Assembly (NCBI GenBank): GCA_021817565.1
Contig: JAKAUP010000002.1
Span: 1-47,481 of the forward strand
Source of the DNA: Microcaldota archaeon
GTDB lineage: Archaea > Micrarchaeota > Micrarchaeia > Micrarchaeales > Micrarchaeaceae
Direction: 5' to 3'
DNA: 47,481 bases
Within the stretch, counting starts at the first letter, position 1. Each line of letters opens with the position of its first letter. Of the stretch, positions 15,342 to 23,900 are shown in pieces. Under the pieces are notes generated by a model. That model was not told the DNA's origin. It was given only the letters and a program-made list of their open reading frames with translations, and did not search any database. Both the position numbers and the translations under genes were made by a program.

Positions 15342-16077
15342 GTTCTTGCTAATTGTTGTTGGGTGTGCCGCTTCATTGGCTGCCGCAGCTTTTGCTCCGT
15401 TGTATTTATCTTTGCCTATGCTTGGAGCATGGGTTTCTATAATACTCATCTCAAAAAGAATGCGGGGAAAGGTTGATGACGACGCCGAAGTAAGGCTGAT
15501 AGTGGAACGCATAATCAACCTCGGGCATGAACGAAGGGTAATCGATATTCTTGGAGACGCAACAGAAGGAACGCTAGGTTTTGGAAAGCAGTTGATGGAA
15601 TCCGTAAGAAGTTATAGTTTGTCTGGAGACTTAGAGAAAATAGTGTCCGGGAACGGCAACTGGAAAAAGGAAAGCTTGGCCGGGGTAGTGAAAAGCGCGC
15701 TTGTGAATAACGATAGGTCTACGTTTATGCTGGAAATTGAAGAGCTTTATGCCCAGATAAAGATGTCAGACAACCTTGCATTGAAAAACCATGGCGCGGT
15801 AAGCAATAGCTCTTTTATAACCAGCATGGGGACCTCGTTCTTCTTTCCGCTTTTTGCTGGGATAGGATTGAATGTGATGAACTTTGCAAACTCTGGAATA
15901 AGCTTGAAATGGGAAGGTGCGGTAGAGGTAGCTGCCTTATCGTACATAGTGCTTGCAAGTTACATAGCGCATTCGAAGAAAGGGCTGAAGAATGGCGCAA
16001 TCTATGCCTGCTTCTCTTCTCTCTTGGGCATAACGGTATTCAGGATTGCTGCACTGCTGACCGGAAACCTTGTGTGA
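15328..16077 (+). CDS. pilus platform membrane protein, GspF/TadC-like (second of two)
   Basis: This 249-residue protein starts with two hydrophobic segments, has a central soluble helical region (RLIVERIINLGHERRVIDIL, MLEIEELYAQIKMSDNLAL), and ends with three hydrophobic segments. This is the topology of the second T2SSF unit of an archaeal pilus platform. The ATG at 15328 follows an excellent site (ggtgagatt) and overlaps the previous gene by 14 nt. A GTG at 15319 is the alternative but would consume that site. Sequence similarity to known TadC is weak by eye; the call rests on topology and operon position. Confidence 0.72.
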   Translation: MRDFRFLLIVVGCAASLAAAAFAPLYLSLPMLGAWVSIILISKRMRGKVDDDAEVRLIVERIINLGHERRVIDILGDATEGTLGFGKQLMESVRSYSLSGDLEKIVSGNGNWKKESLAGVVKSALVNNDRSTFMLEIEELYAQIKMSDNLALKNHGAVSNSSFITSMGTSFFFPLFAGIGLNVMNFANSGISLKWEGAVEVAALSYIVLASYIAHSKKGLKNGAIYACFSSLLGITVFRIAALLTGNLV

Positions 16078-16097
16078 GTTTATTTTTAGGTGAGAAT

Positions 16098-16310
16098 ATG
16101 GAAATATATGGTAGGAAGAATACGTGGAAGGGACAGGGGTCCCTCGAATACATAATGATGCTTTCTGCAGTGAGCATCATCATCGTCATAGCCATAGCCC
16201 TGATGATGCAGCTTAAGGGGATTGCTTTGCACCCTTTTGCTGGAGGAGCAGGAAACCTCACATCCGTTCTCTCAAATGAGATAGCGAACTTATCCGGAGT
16301 GGTAAAGTGA
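16098..16310 (+). CDS. prepilin with class III signal peptide (pilin 1)
   Basis: This 70-residue prepilin begins MEIYGRKNTWKG followed by QGSLEYIMMLSAVS and a hydrophobic helix. Gln +1 and Glu +5 fit cleavage by an archaeal prepilin peptidase after Gly. The mature chain is only about 58 residues, so it may be a structural major pilin or a small minor one. The start follows a strong ribosome-binding site (aggtgagaat). The frame stays open upstream into the preceding gene, but that stretch has no pilin character. The stop overlaps the next gene by 4 nt. Confidence 0.82.
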   Translation: MEIYGRKNTWKGQGSLEYIMMLSAVSIIIVIAIALMMQLKGIALHPFAGGAGNLTSVLSNEIANLSGVVK

Positions 16311-16669
16311 GGGCGCAGACAACATTGGAGTTCATGCTTTACACGCTCGTATCGGTTTCTGCGTTGGTTGCTGTTGTGTATGCATACCAGAACGCGCTTC
16401 CCGCCTTTGAAAAATCCGAGAATATAGGTTATGTGGAGGAGCTGATAAGCATGGTGAATCTCAGGTTGGGAGGGAACTATGCGCAGTTTGACGCATACGT
16501 CCCAAAAGCAATATGCAACACCACTGTAGAGGACGGATATGCGGAGATATACGGGGATAAGATCGTGCTTGACGCGAACGTGAAATTTTTGGGAAGCCTC
16601 TGCAACTATTCCGGCCTGATAAGAACAGTAACATTGAGTTACCATAACGGAAGCTACCTGGTGGGATGA
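16307..16669 (+). CDS. prepilin with class III signal peptide (pilin 2)
   Basis: This 120-residue protein starts at GTG with MRAQTTLEFMLYTLVS. Gln +1 and Glu +5 precede a hydrophobic helix ending near VVYAYQNALPAF. The mature domain has two Cys residues (AICNT, LCNYS) that could form a disulfide outside the cell. The first eight codons are nearly identical at DNA level to those of the large pilin at 17192. It overlaps both neighbours by 4 nt. Confidence 0.82.
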   Translation: MRAQTTLEFMLYTLVSVSALVAVVYAYQNALPAFEKSENIGYVEELISMVNLRLGGNYAQFDAYVPKAICNTTVEDGYAEIYGDKIVLDANVKFLGSLCNYSGLIRTVTLSYHNGSYLVG

Positions 16670-16866
16670 TGCATGCGCAACTCTCCTTCGAGTCTATGCT
16701 TTGGATGGTAGCAGTTCTGTTATGCACCATACTCCTGCTTTATGTTTTGTCTAGAGCAGGGGAGAACGTTTTTGCTGGCGGGTTGGCTGCAGAAAGCAGT
16801 AATGCGCTCAATTACAGCGTAAGTCCGTATTCATTTTTCAGGATATCTTTGGGTGGTAGTGTTTGA
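16666..16866 (+). CDS. small pilin-like protein (pilin 3)
   Basis: This 66-residue protein has a short head ending in A, then QLSFESMLWMVAVLLCTILLLY. Gln +1 and Glu +5 before a hydrophobic helix again fit the class III signal. The mature part is only about 60 residues and mostly Ser/Asn-rich. It starts at ATGATG overlapping the previous stop. It is probably a minor pilin; no specific function can be given. Confidence 0.72.
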   Translation: MMHAQLSFESMLWMVAVLLCTILLLYVLSRAGENVFAGGLAAESSNALNYSVSPYSFFRISLGGSV

Positions 16867-17195
16867 AGGCTTTTTTGGGGATGGACAATCTATTAGGCCT
16901 GGTCATATTCTTTGTTGCACTGATTGGTTCAATCTCCGGTTACGTGTATATGAGGCAGTCAAATGCTTATGCAACCACTTCAGCTTACCTTAACATAACA
17001 GACGATGCTTCCTTGCAGAAATTCGTTTACTTGGTTGATACTGTCAATGGAACGGACGGTTATGGGATACTGTCAAACAGCACCTATCATTATTCAGGAA
17101 TATCGGAAAACTGGACTTACAATTACGACATTGGTGGATCGGGAAGGGTTCTGGTTGCAGATGGTAAATTGTATGAGGTGTGGTGGAAAGGATGA
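16863..17195 (+). CDS. pilus operon membrane-anchored protein without Glu+5 (pilin-like 4)
   Basis: This 110-residue protein starts at TTG, overlapping the previous stop by 4 nt. The N-terminus MKAFLGMDNLLGLVIFFVALIGSISG gives one hydrophobic helix but lacks the Gln+1/Glu+5 pair. It may be a non-processed anchor or a tip-type minor pilin, since Glu+5 is missing in some tip pseudopilins. The exposed part is rich in Tyr, Asn and Gly with several N-x-S/T sites. The last codons overlap the start of the next pilin. Confidence 0.68.
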   Translation: MKAFLGMDNLLGLVIFFVALIGSISGYVYMRQSNAYATTSAYLNITDDASLQKFVYLVDTVNGTDGYGILSNSTYHYSGISENWTYNYDIGGSGRVLVADGKLYEVWWKG

Positions 17196-18478
17196 GGGCG
17201 CAGACAACATTGGAATTCTTGCTTCTTCTGGGCGCGGTAATAGGGATAGCCTTAGCATTCATAGGCATCTACCTTTCAGTAGAGCACGCAAATATAAGAT
17301 CCATAAACTCGATAGAAATAGGGGGGAACACGGTTCAGCTCAATGCGACACATGGTCTGCCGGATTTTTACTTTTATGCGCCGGCTTCTGTATATGTCGG
17401 TAACGAAAGCTCGGGAATGCTTCTGGTGGAATGGGGCGGGAATTTCACAGTGAGCAGTCTTAATTTTTCGGCGGAGAATGCGTCCATATACATTGATGGA
17501 ACCAACAACGGAAACGCAATAGGCATGTACATCGCCTACTTTATGATAGTCCCGTCCAGTCCGGGAAAGATAGGAATAAGCGCAAAGGGGGTGATAGATT
17601 TTATGAATAGGTCGGAACAGTTTTCGGAGAATGCGGTAAGCTTTGCTTCCGAAAAGACGCCTATAAACAGCACCTCTTATCTGGGGCTTTCTGCGTGGAT
17701 CTCGCAGAAAAGCGCAAACGAGCTACTGGGAAGCAGCAATGTAGGGGAATTGTATACCATAGCGAGCTCGAAGCACTGTGCCTATACAAACTGGGATGGG
17801 AGCTTGTATGGAATTGTAGGGCAATGTGGCATTAGCGCCAGTTGGTATTATTACGTAGGCTCTTCAGAATGCTACTATGGCGCGGGAAGCCAGTATATGG
17901 CTTATTGCATGTATAAATCAGGCATCGGCAATCTCTACAAGAGCGTGAGCAACGGAACGTATAATTACAATGTAAGCCTGTGGATATCTTCTGATGCCAG
18001 CAAACTCGTATCGAACATATCTCAAGCTTCCAGATACGCGAATATAGTTTCGGTAGGAGGTGTGACATATGGGAATACGGTTGTTACAGGAAGCGTATAT
18101 GGGAATGCGGATTATCCAAATTATACCGCTGAAAGCACGGATGGAAGTTATACGCAAATCCCTCAGAGCTCATTCAACACCTTTGATAGTTATCTGAACA
18201 ACACGCTTGCAACGCTTGCTTACTATAATGGAAGCAGGATAAGCGGCGCTTCGGCTGATATAGCGCAGGAAGAGATTGGAAAGTATAATTCTGAGGCGGA
18301 AGGAATTTTGACTGGGAAAGAGTACAGTGATTGCATAATGGTTGGGACGTATCCCGGACCAGAGTATGACTGCAGCGTAAACGGGAGCATATCTTTCTCG
18401 AACATTACTGCTTACATCAAAGGGTACAATGGAAATACTACCTTAGATGCAGGAAAGTCCATAGTAAATGTAAGGTAA
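17192..18478 (+). CDS. large class III signal-peptide pilin/adhesin (pilin 5)
   Basis: This 428-residue protein starts MRAQTTLEFLLLLGAVIG, with Gln+1 and Glu+5, and then has a large extracellular domain. The exposed part is rich in Ser, Asn, Tyr and Gly, carries at least eight Cys residues (for example KHCAYTNW, GQCGIS, SECYYG, YCMYK, DCSVNG) and many N-x-S/T sites. This makes it the likely adhesin or tip subunit among much smaller pilins. ATG 17192 overlaps the previous stop; upstream GTG codons are possible but spoil the usual two-residue head. I do not recognise the exposed domain. Confidence 0.8.
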   Translation: MRAQTTLEFLLLLGAVIGIALAFIGIYLSVEHANIRSINSIEIGGNTVQLNATHGLPDFYFYAPASVYVGNESSGMLLVEWGGNFTVSSLNFSAENASIYIDGTNNGNAIGMYIAYFMIVPSSPGKIGISAKGVIDFMNRSEQFSENAVSFASEKTPINSTSYLGLSAWISQKSANELLGSSNVGELYTIASSKHCAYTNWDGSLYGIVGQCGISASWYYYVGSSECYYGAGSQYMAYCMYKSGIGNLYKSVSNGTYNYNVSLWISSDASKLVSNISQASRYANIVSVGGVTYGNTVVTGSVYGNADYPNYTAESTDGSYTQIPQSSFNTFDSYLNNTLATLAYYNGSRISGASADIAQEEIGKYNSEAEGILTGKEYSDCIMVGTYPGPEYDCSVNGSISFSNITAYIKGYNGNTTLDAGKSIVNVR

Positions 18479-18483
18479 TTCTG

Positions 18484-18864
18484 ATGATAATAAGGTCAAG
18501 AAAGGCGCAGATTGCCACGATAGAAGGGATTATAGGGTCGTTGATACTCGTTTCTGCGATATCAATGGCTGCCAACTTTGGCGCGTGGAATTGGGGAGGA
18601 TCAGGGATAAGGGCTTACAACACCGTATTCGACATAGCACAGGCAATCGCACAGAATAGCACTTTGCGGGAGTGCATACATCTCGGGAAAACGCAGTGCG
18701 TAGACGGCTTCCTTAGCATGATCATATCGGTTGAGAGGGACGGATCTGCATCGATACAGTATAGGAATATGACGTATGTGGCAGGAAACGGAATATGTCT
18801 TTATAAAAGAAACTTCTGCTACCAGTTTTTAGGTAGAGGGCTTTGCATAGCGGTGTGTGGCTGA
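18484..18864 (+). CDS. pilin-like protein with class III-type N-terminus (pilin 6)
   Basis: This 126-residue protein begins MIIRSRKAQIATIEGIIGSLILVSAISM. A Glu stands five or six residues after the predicted cleavage site, before the hydrophobic helix. The mature domain contains six Cys residues (RECIH, TQCVD, GICLY, NFCYQ, LCIAVC), pointing to disulfides outside the cell. It lies 5 nt after the large pilin and overlaps the next gene by 1 nt. Confidence 0.72.
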   Translation: MIIRSRKAQIATIEGIIGSLILVSAISMAANFGAWNWGGSGIRAYNTVFDIAQAIAQNSTLRECIHLGKTQCVDGFLSMIISVERDGSASIQYRNMTYVAGNGICLYKRNFCYQFLGRGLCIAVCG

Positions 18865-19148
18865 TGGGTTTCTACGGATTGATTGTAATCACCGCGATCA
18901 TAATAGCGGTGCTGATGGTAAGGGCAGGATTGCAGGGATACCCGCAGGAATACGAGGTTGTGCAGCAGATAAACATGTACAAGGGCATAGTTGGCGTAGA
19001 GAGTTTCTGGACTGCGTTCAACCTATCCGGCAATGTCTCAAATTATAATCTTACGGATATCGGAGTTATAGATGGGGTGGTTTTCAATCAGTCGCACGGG
19101 ATACCGATGATAAGCAGCGGTTTTATTCCGAGTGTGCATGAAAGTTGA
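18864..19148 (+). CDS. pilus operon membrane-anchored protein (pilin-like 7)
   Basis: This 94-residue protein starts at an ATG sharing one base with the preceding stop (TGATG). MGFYGLIVITAIIIAVLMV gives a single N-terminal helix without a charged head or Glu+5. The remainder is a short soluble domain with N-x-S/T sites. It is the last gene of the operon and converges directly on the DNA ligase gene, 1 nt away. It could be a pseudopilin or an anchor; no family is recognised. Confidence 0.65.
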   Translation: MGFYGLIVITAIIIAVLMVRAGLQGYPQEYEVVQQINMYKGIVGVESFWTAFNLSGNVSNYNLTDIGVIDGVVFNQSHGIPMISSGFIPSVHES

Positions 19149-19149
19149 A

Positions 19150-20916
19150 TCATGAATGTGCCTTTAGACTGATCTTCTTCTGCTGCTTAAACATCTCGAT
19201 TATCTCTTTTGTAGAGCTGGCCTCCTCTGCATTTTTGTCCTTCCTTATGGGCTCTTCGCCGATTATTCGAGGGAAGCGCAAGGCGTATCCGCTCCCGTTT
19301 CCGTGCTTCCCGCAGGTGTGCATAGGCGAACGGGTAATCTCATCCGCCCGCACCGTAACCACATACTTGGGCTCAACCCAGAAGTCTGGTTCTATTATTG
19401 AGACTACGCGCATGGGTTTGCCCTTGAGGCGTATCCTGTTCAGCTTATCCCTTAGCTCTTTCATCCATTCCTCCGTGAATCCGGTGCCTATCCTTGATAT
19501 AGTCTCGAAGATGTCCTTATCTTTGTTGTATACGCCACAGAGAAGTCCTCCAAAAAGGAACTCTGCCCTGGAGCCCCTCCCAAGATAGTATCCAAGTATT
19601 ACGAGATCAAGCGTATCGGAAAGTTCGCCTTTGTAGCTGCGCTTCATCTTTATCCAGCTGAATCCCCTGGCCCCTGCCACATATGGGGCGGAGAGATTTT
19701 TCGCGACTATACCTTCCAGTCCTTCCCCTATCGACTCATCGAAAAATTGAGACAGCTCTTCTGCCGATTTGACAATTTCCATCCTTGACAGCTTTATGGT
19801 TTCGGACTTTTCGGATATTATCTCCGATAGCTTTTTCCTCCTCTCCGAATATGGTTTTGACGTATAGTCGACGCCGCAGTAGAGAAGATCAAAGAGCATT
19901 AGGTGAAGCGGCATCGACTCTGCCATCTCGCTTATTCCGTGCTTCCTTTTGCGCTGGATTGTTTCCTGGAAAGACATAAACTCCTCGGTCTTCTCATTGA
20001 ATGCCAGCGCCTCACCTTCGAATATAACAGAGTCGGCAGTAACTGATCTTATAACTTCCTTGACTATGTCCGGAAACATAGAAGTAGTTTCCTCGAGGTT
20101 TCTGGAATATATCTTGACCTCATTTCCGCGCTTATGCACTTGGCATCTGAATCCATCGTATTTTTGGTCGACTGCACATTCTCCGCCCATCTTTTCGAGT
20201 ATCTGCTCTGCGGTAGGAAGGCGTTCAGCAAGAGCCGGCCTTATGGGCATAAATGGAGTTATTTTTATCCCTTTTACTCCGTTTTCTCCGTTCTTGAACA
20301 GCACCTTTGCAACATAACCTAGGTCGCCGCATAGGTTATACGCATTTTCGAGTACCGGCTTCAATGACCTGCTGCCTGTTGTTGATAAGGATAAAGCTTC
20401 AAGCACAGTATATTCTCCTGCGCCGAGACGCAGCTGCCCGAGCGGGTATCTGATTAGGTATCTGCATTCAAGAGGCGTTGATCCTGCAAGAAGGTTTGCA
20501 AGCCCTTTTACTTTTAGCTCTTTGCTGCCTGGGCCTGAAGTTTTTGCAATCTTCATCATTGAGTCGTATACCATGACAGCAGTGTAAGTGGATGATCTCA
20601 TCCGCTTTAGCTTAGACTCATAGGAGAGCTTCTCCGCGGTAAGTCCGAGATCGCCCAGTTTCTTGTAGAGCTTATCCACCTCTCCCTTAGTAAAGCCTGT
20701 GGCGATTGCTATCGCCTCTTCGGCCATCTTTGAGGCGAGCCCAAACTCTACGCCCTCAAATTGGGGAGCAAGCAGGCCTTGAACCATATACACAACCTTG
20801 TCAACCTCCTCATACTCAAGGCGCCTGAACATCTCTGACATTATGCGTATCATTTCCAGTCTGGATGATACGGATTCAAGTTGCTGGTAGAAACCTGCAA
20901 GTTCTCTAAATTCCAT
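19150..20916 (-). CDS. lig: ATP-dependent DNA ligase
   Basis: This 588-residue protein has an N-terminal DNA-binding domain, a nucleotidyltransferase domain with the adenylated Lys at 252 in KYDG, further ligase motifs (IFEGEALAF, EGLEGIVAKNL, WIKMKR) and an OB-fold C-terminal part. It seals nicks during replication and repair. ATG 20916 has gaggtg about 8 nt upstream and gives the normal archaeal length. The frame is open further upstream, but that stretch overlaps the beta-helix gene. It follows that gene by 10 nt on the same strand, so both may share a transcript. Confidence 0.95.
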   Translation of the reverse strand: MEFRELAGFYQQLESVSSRLEMIRIMSEMFRRLEYEEVDKVVYMVQGLLAPQFEGVEFGLASKMAEEAIAIATGFTKGEVDKLYKKLGDLGLTAEKLSYESKLKRMRSSTYTAVMVYDSMMKIAKTSGPGSKELKVKGLANLLAGSTPLECRYLIRYPLGQLRLGAGEYTVLEALSLSTTGSRSLKPVLENAYNLCGDLGYVAKVLFKNGENGVKGIKITPFMPIRPALAERLPTAEQILEKMGGECAVDQKYDGFRCQVHKRGNEVKIYSRNLEETTSMFPDIVKEVIRSVTADSVIFEGEALAFNEKTEEFMSFQETIQRKRKHGISEMAESMPLHLMLFDLLYCGVDYTSKPYSERRKKLSEIISEKSETIKLSRMEIVKSAEELSQFFDESIGEGLEGIVAKNLSAPYVAGARGFSWIKMKRSYKGELSDTLDLVILGYYLGRGSRAEFLFGGLLCGVYNKDKDIFETISRIGTGFTEEWMKELRDKLNRIRLKGKPMRVVSIIEPDFWVEPKYVVTVRADEITRSPMHTCGKHGNGSGYALRFPRIIGEEPIRKDKNAEEASSTKEIIEMFKQQKKISLKAHS

Positions 20917-20926
20917 GAACAGCACC

Positions 20927-23900
20927 TCAGCCCGTTGCCCACGGACATGAGAGGACGGTTCCATAGTTGTTTCCGGTACCGACATCTGCGCCGGTCTTCG
21001 CGGAACTTCCCGAACACTGAAGACCGGAAACTGTACCATACAGCCTGCTATTTAGTATGTTGTCCTGCGTTGAGTTTGTCAGGAACCATCCCGTACCGCT
21101 TGACGCTGCAGAGTATGAATCTATGACATTCATGAAGTTGGAATTGCTGAGGTAGTACGATATTGCAGTTGCGTTTACCGTTGAGTTGCTTATGGTTCCG
21201 TTTGCATCGTTCGATAGGTATATCCCACCAGACCTGCTTGAAACGCTTACGTTGCGTATCTGCAAGCCGGATGATGCTGATGCGGTTATCGCGTACGAGT
21301 CGTTTGATGTGGAGTTTGAACCGATAACATCGTTCAGCACCGCGACCTTTGATTTGGATATCGATATTGCGGGTGAAAAGCCCTTAAGGTTGCAGTTGTA
21401 TATGCCATCGTTATGTGAATTCAGGAATGAGGCGAATGTGCCTCCGTTAGTCGCTATGACTGTGTGATTATTGCAGTTTATCGTTGTGTCGTTAGCGTAT
21501 ACCGCAAAGCATGTTGTGCCGGTAGGGTAGACATAGTCCGACTGCAAAGAGTATGTTGATGGCCCCAATGCGGACGTACAGCTCAGCGGCTGTCCTTTTA
21601 TTATCGCGGCGAGCCAGAGACATCCGGATTTCTTTGAGCCGTAGTTTATCCCGCCAAGCTCGGCGTTGATTCCTGAATCGCTAGTGCTGCATCCGTAGTC
21701 GTAGGAGGCGCTCAGGGAGATGTTATTGTATCCCACAAGGTTGTTTTGCGACGATCCTTCTATGTACATCCCGGCGTGGTTCTCGAACCCGGTGTTGTCT
21801 GTTACTGAATCGTTTTGCGAGTTGTTTACCAGTATTCCTGTGCCTTTAACGTATTTTATTATGTTGTTTGAGACGTTCGAATAATATGAATCGTTTAGGT
21901 ATATCCCGAAGTCTGACTCATTGGAAAGCCGGTTGTTCACAACTCCAGAAAAGAGCGATCTGGATAGGTATATGCCTCCTGATTGATAGATCCCTGTGGC
22001 CTGATTGTTTATTATGCTTACATCTAATGAGTTGGACACATTTATAGAAGTTCCAAAATTGTTTGTCGCGCAGTTCTCGACAGTTATGTTTTTGGCATCA
22101 GTTATCTCTACTGCTGACGATGGCCCATTAAGAACCCTGTTGGTCAGTATGTGGCCATTGCAGTTTAATGTTACGTTTTTGGCATTGTCTATACTGAAGC
22201 AGTCTGAAGAGGTACTGAAGATGTTGCTTTGAAGCGTGTAGTTGCCGGAGAATCTGAGCGGGCCGCATGCGTTCAGATAGAACTCGTTGAGTTGCGGGTT
22301 TATGTAATTTGAACATCTCGCCCATTCTGTATCGGATATGCCGCACGTAAGGTTGGTTGCAAAATTGCTTAGGTCTCTTACCGAATTGCTGTTTGCAAAT
22401 ATGTCCACGTTTGAATTATTCAGTACTTTGCCTGACTCGAAAGTCTCGGTCTGCGAATTGTTCAGGTATATTCCGAACCCATTGTTGTGTATGTAGAATC
22501 TGGAGAACTGGTTTGTGTCTGAACCGACAAGGTATAAGCCTTTCGGAGATCCGGAAATGTTTGTGCCGTTTATGCTGACGCCAGTTGAATTTATTATCTG
22601 TATTCCGGCGACCGAGGCATTTCTAACATTGCATCTGCTTAGGTTATCATAGTATGAATTCTCTATGGATATGCCGATTGTTGCGTTGTATATCTGATTG
22701 TTGTTGCAGAAGAGGTTTACCTTTGGGGCATCAATCGTAATGCATGGTATGTTGTATGACCATTTTGCGCCGAACGGTTCTACGTAATAGGCGTTTATGC
22801 CGCTTGACATGAAGTAATTTCCTGGCGACACTATTGCGCCGCAGGTGCTTATCCTGCTTCCCAATGATATGTTTGATATGTTTGCAGGAACGTTAAGCGA
22901 TGAGCATGAGAGGAATGAACAGCCGTAGTTGTTGACACAGCTGTTTGAGGTTGCGGTGCTTGTGCCATACACGCCGCTGTCCAGATTGCACTTGAGCGAT
23001 GTGTTTGTTTTGAGGATTGTGTTGTTTATGTAGCTGTCATTTGTCGAGCCGTTGATGTAAAGGCCGTTTATGTTGTCTGAGATGTTGTCATTTTGGATTA
23101 GGTCTCCAATCGAGCCGTTTACAAGGTAAACTGAGCTGTAGTTCGTCTTTATACCTTCAAACTTGTCGTTTATGAAGCTTGAAGACTTTGTGGAGTTGAG
23201 ATACAGATTGGACTGCACATTGTACGATACATTGTCGTGTGAAGCTTTTACATCGCTTGATTTTTTGGATATTATCCCGTATGAGAACTTTGTTATGTGG
23301 CATTCGTTTATTGATACGTTTGTGGAGTTCTGAACGGATATGCCTGTGCTGTAAGATGAACCAACTACATACGGTCCTGAACCGATTATGCTGTTGTTGC
23401 TGCACTCCAGCATCACATTTGAGCTTTGTATGCTCATGCAACTTCCTGCAAGGCTCGTATAGACCACATTGCTTGTTAGATAGTACTTTCCGGGTTTGTT
23501 AAGCGCAGAACAGCTTGATATTTTATAGGTCTGCGCATAGTTCAGTGTTGTAGGGGTGGTTGTGTTTTGGATGCTTTTTTGCGGCTTGAGAAGAGCGCTC
23601 CCCCCAACAGCCAAGACAATGACTACAAGTATCAAAGCGATTGCGATGAATGGAAGCTTGCTTTTTTTCTTTGGCTGTTGCTGCTGGGCTGATGATGGGA
23701 CAGTTTGATTCGCGGGCGGTGGAGAGATTTGAGGCTGTTCTGGTAAGGGCGGGGTCGGCATAGGAGCAGCAGATTGCGACACCGTATTGTTCTCTGCTTC
23801 AGGTTGGCCAATATTTCCATTTGAGTTCTCGCCTTCTGATGTGCCTTCTGATGCGCCTTGTGAAGTGATTGATGGGATGCTTGAAGAAGTAGTCGAGGGA

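Noticed and set aside
15909-16097. N-terminal extension of pilin 1 into the preceding gene
   Set aside because: The extra residues have no pilin features, and the ATG at 16098 has a strong ribosome-binding site and a correct class III signal.
13180-19148. Archaellum (fla/arl) operon
   Set aside because: No FlaH-type ATPase or archaellin block is present; the ATPase, paired GspF-type proteins and diverse small pilins fit a type IV pilus better.
20917-21039. Longer N-terminus of DNA ligase
   Set aside because: It would overlap the beta-helix gene by more than 100 bp; MEFRELAGFYQQLE at 20916 matches the usual ligase start and has a ribosome-binding site.
22000-23500. CRISPR array or DNA repeat suspected from recurrent motifs in the beta-helix gene
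   Set aside because: The periodicity is at protein level (beta-helix turns); there are no identical, evenly spaced DNA repeats.
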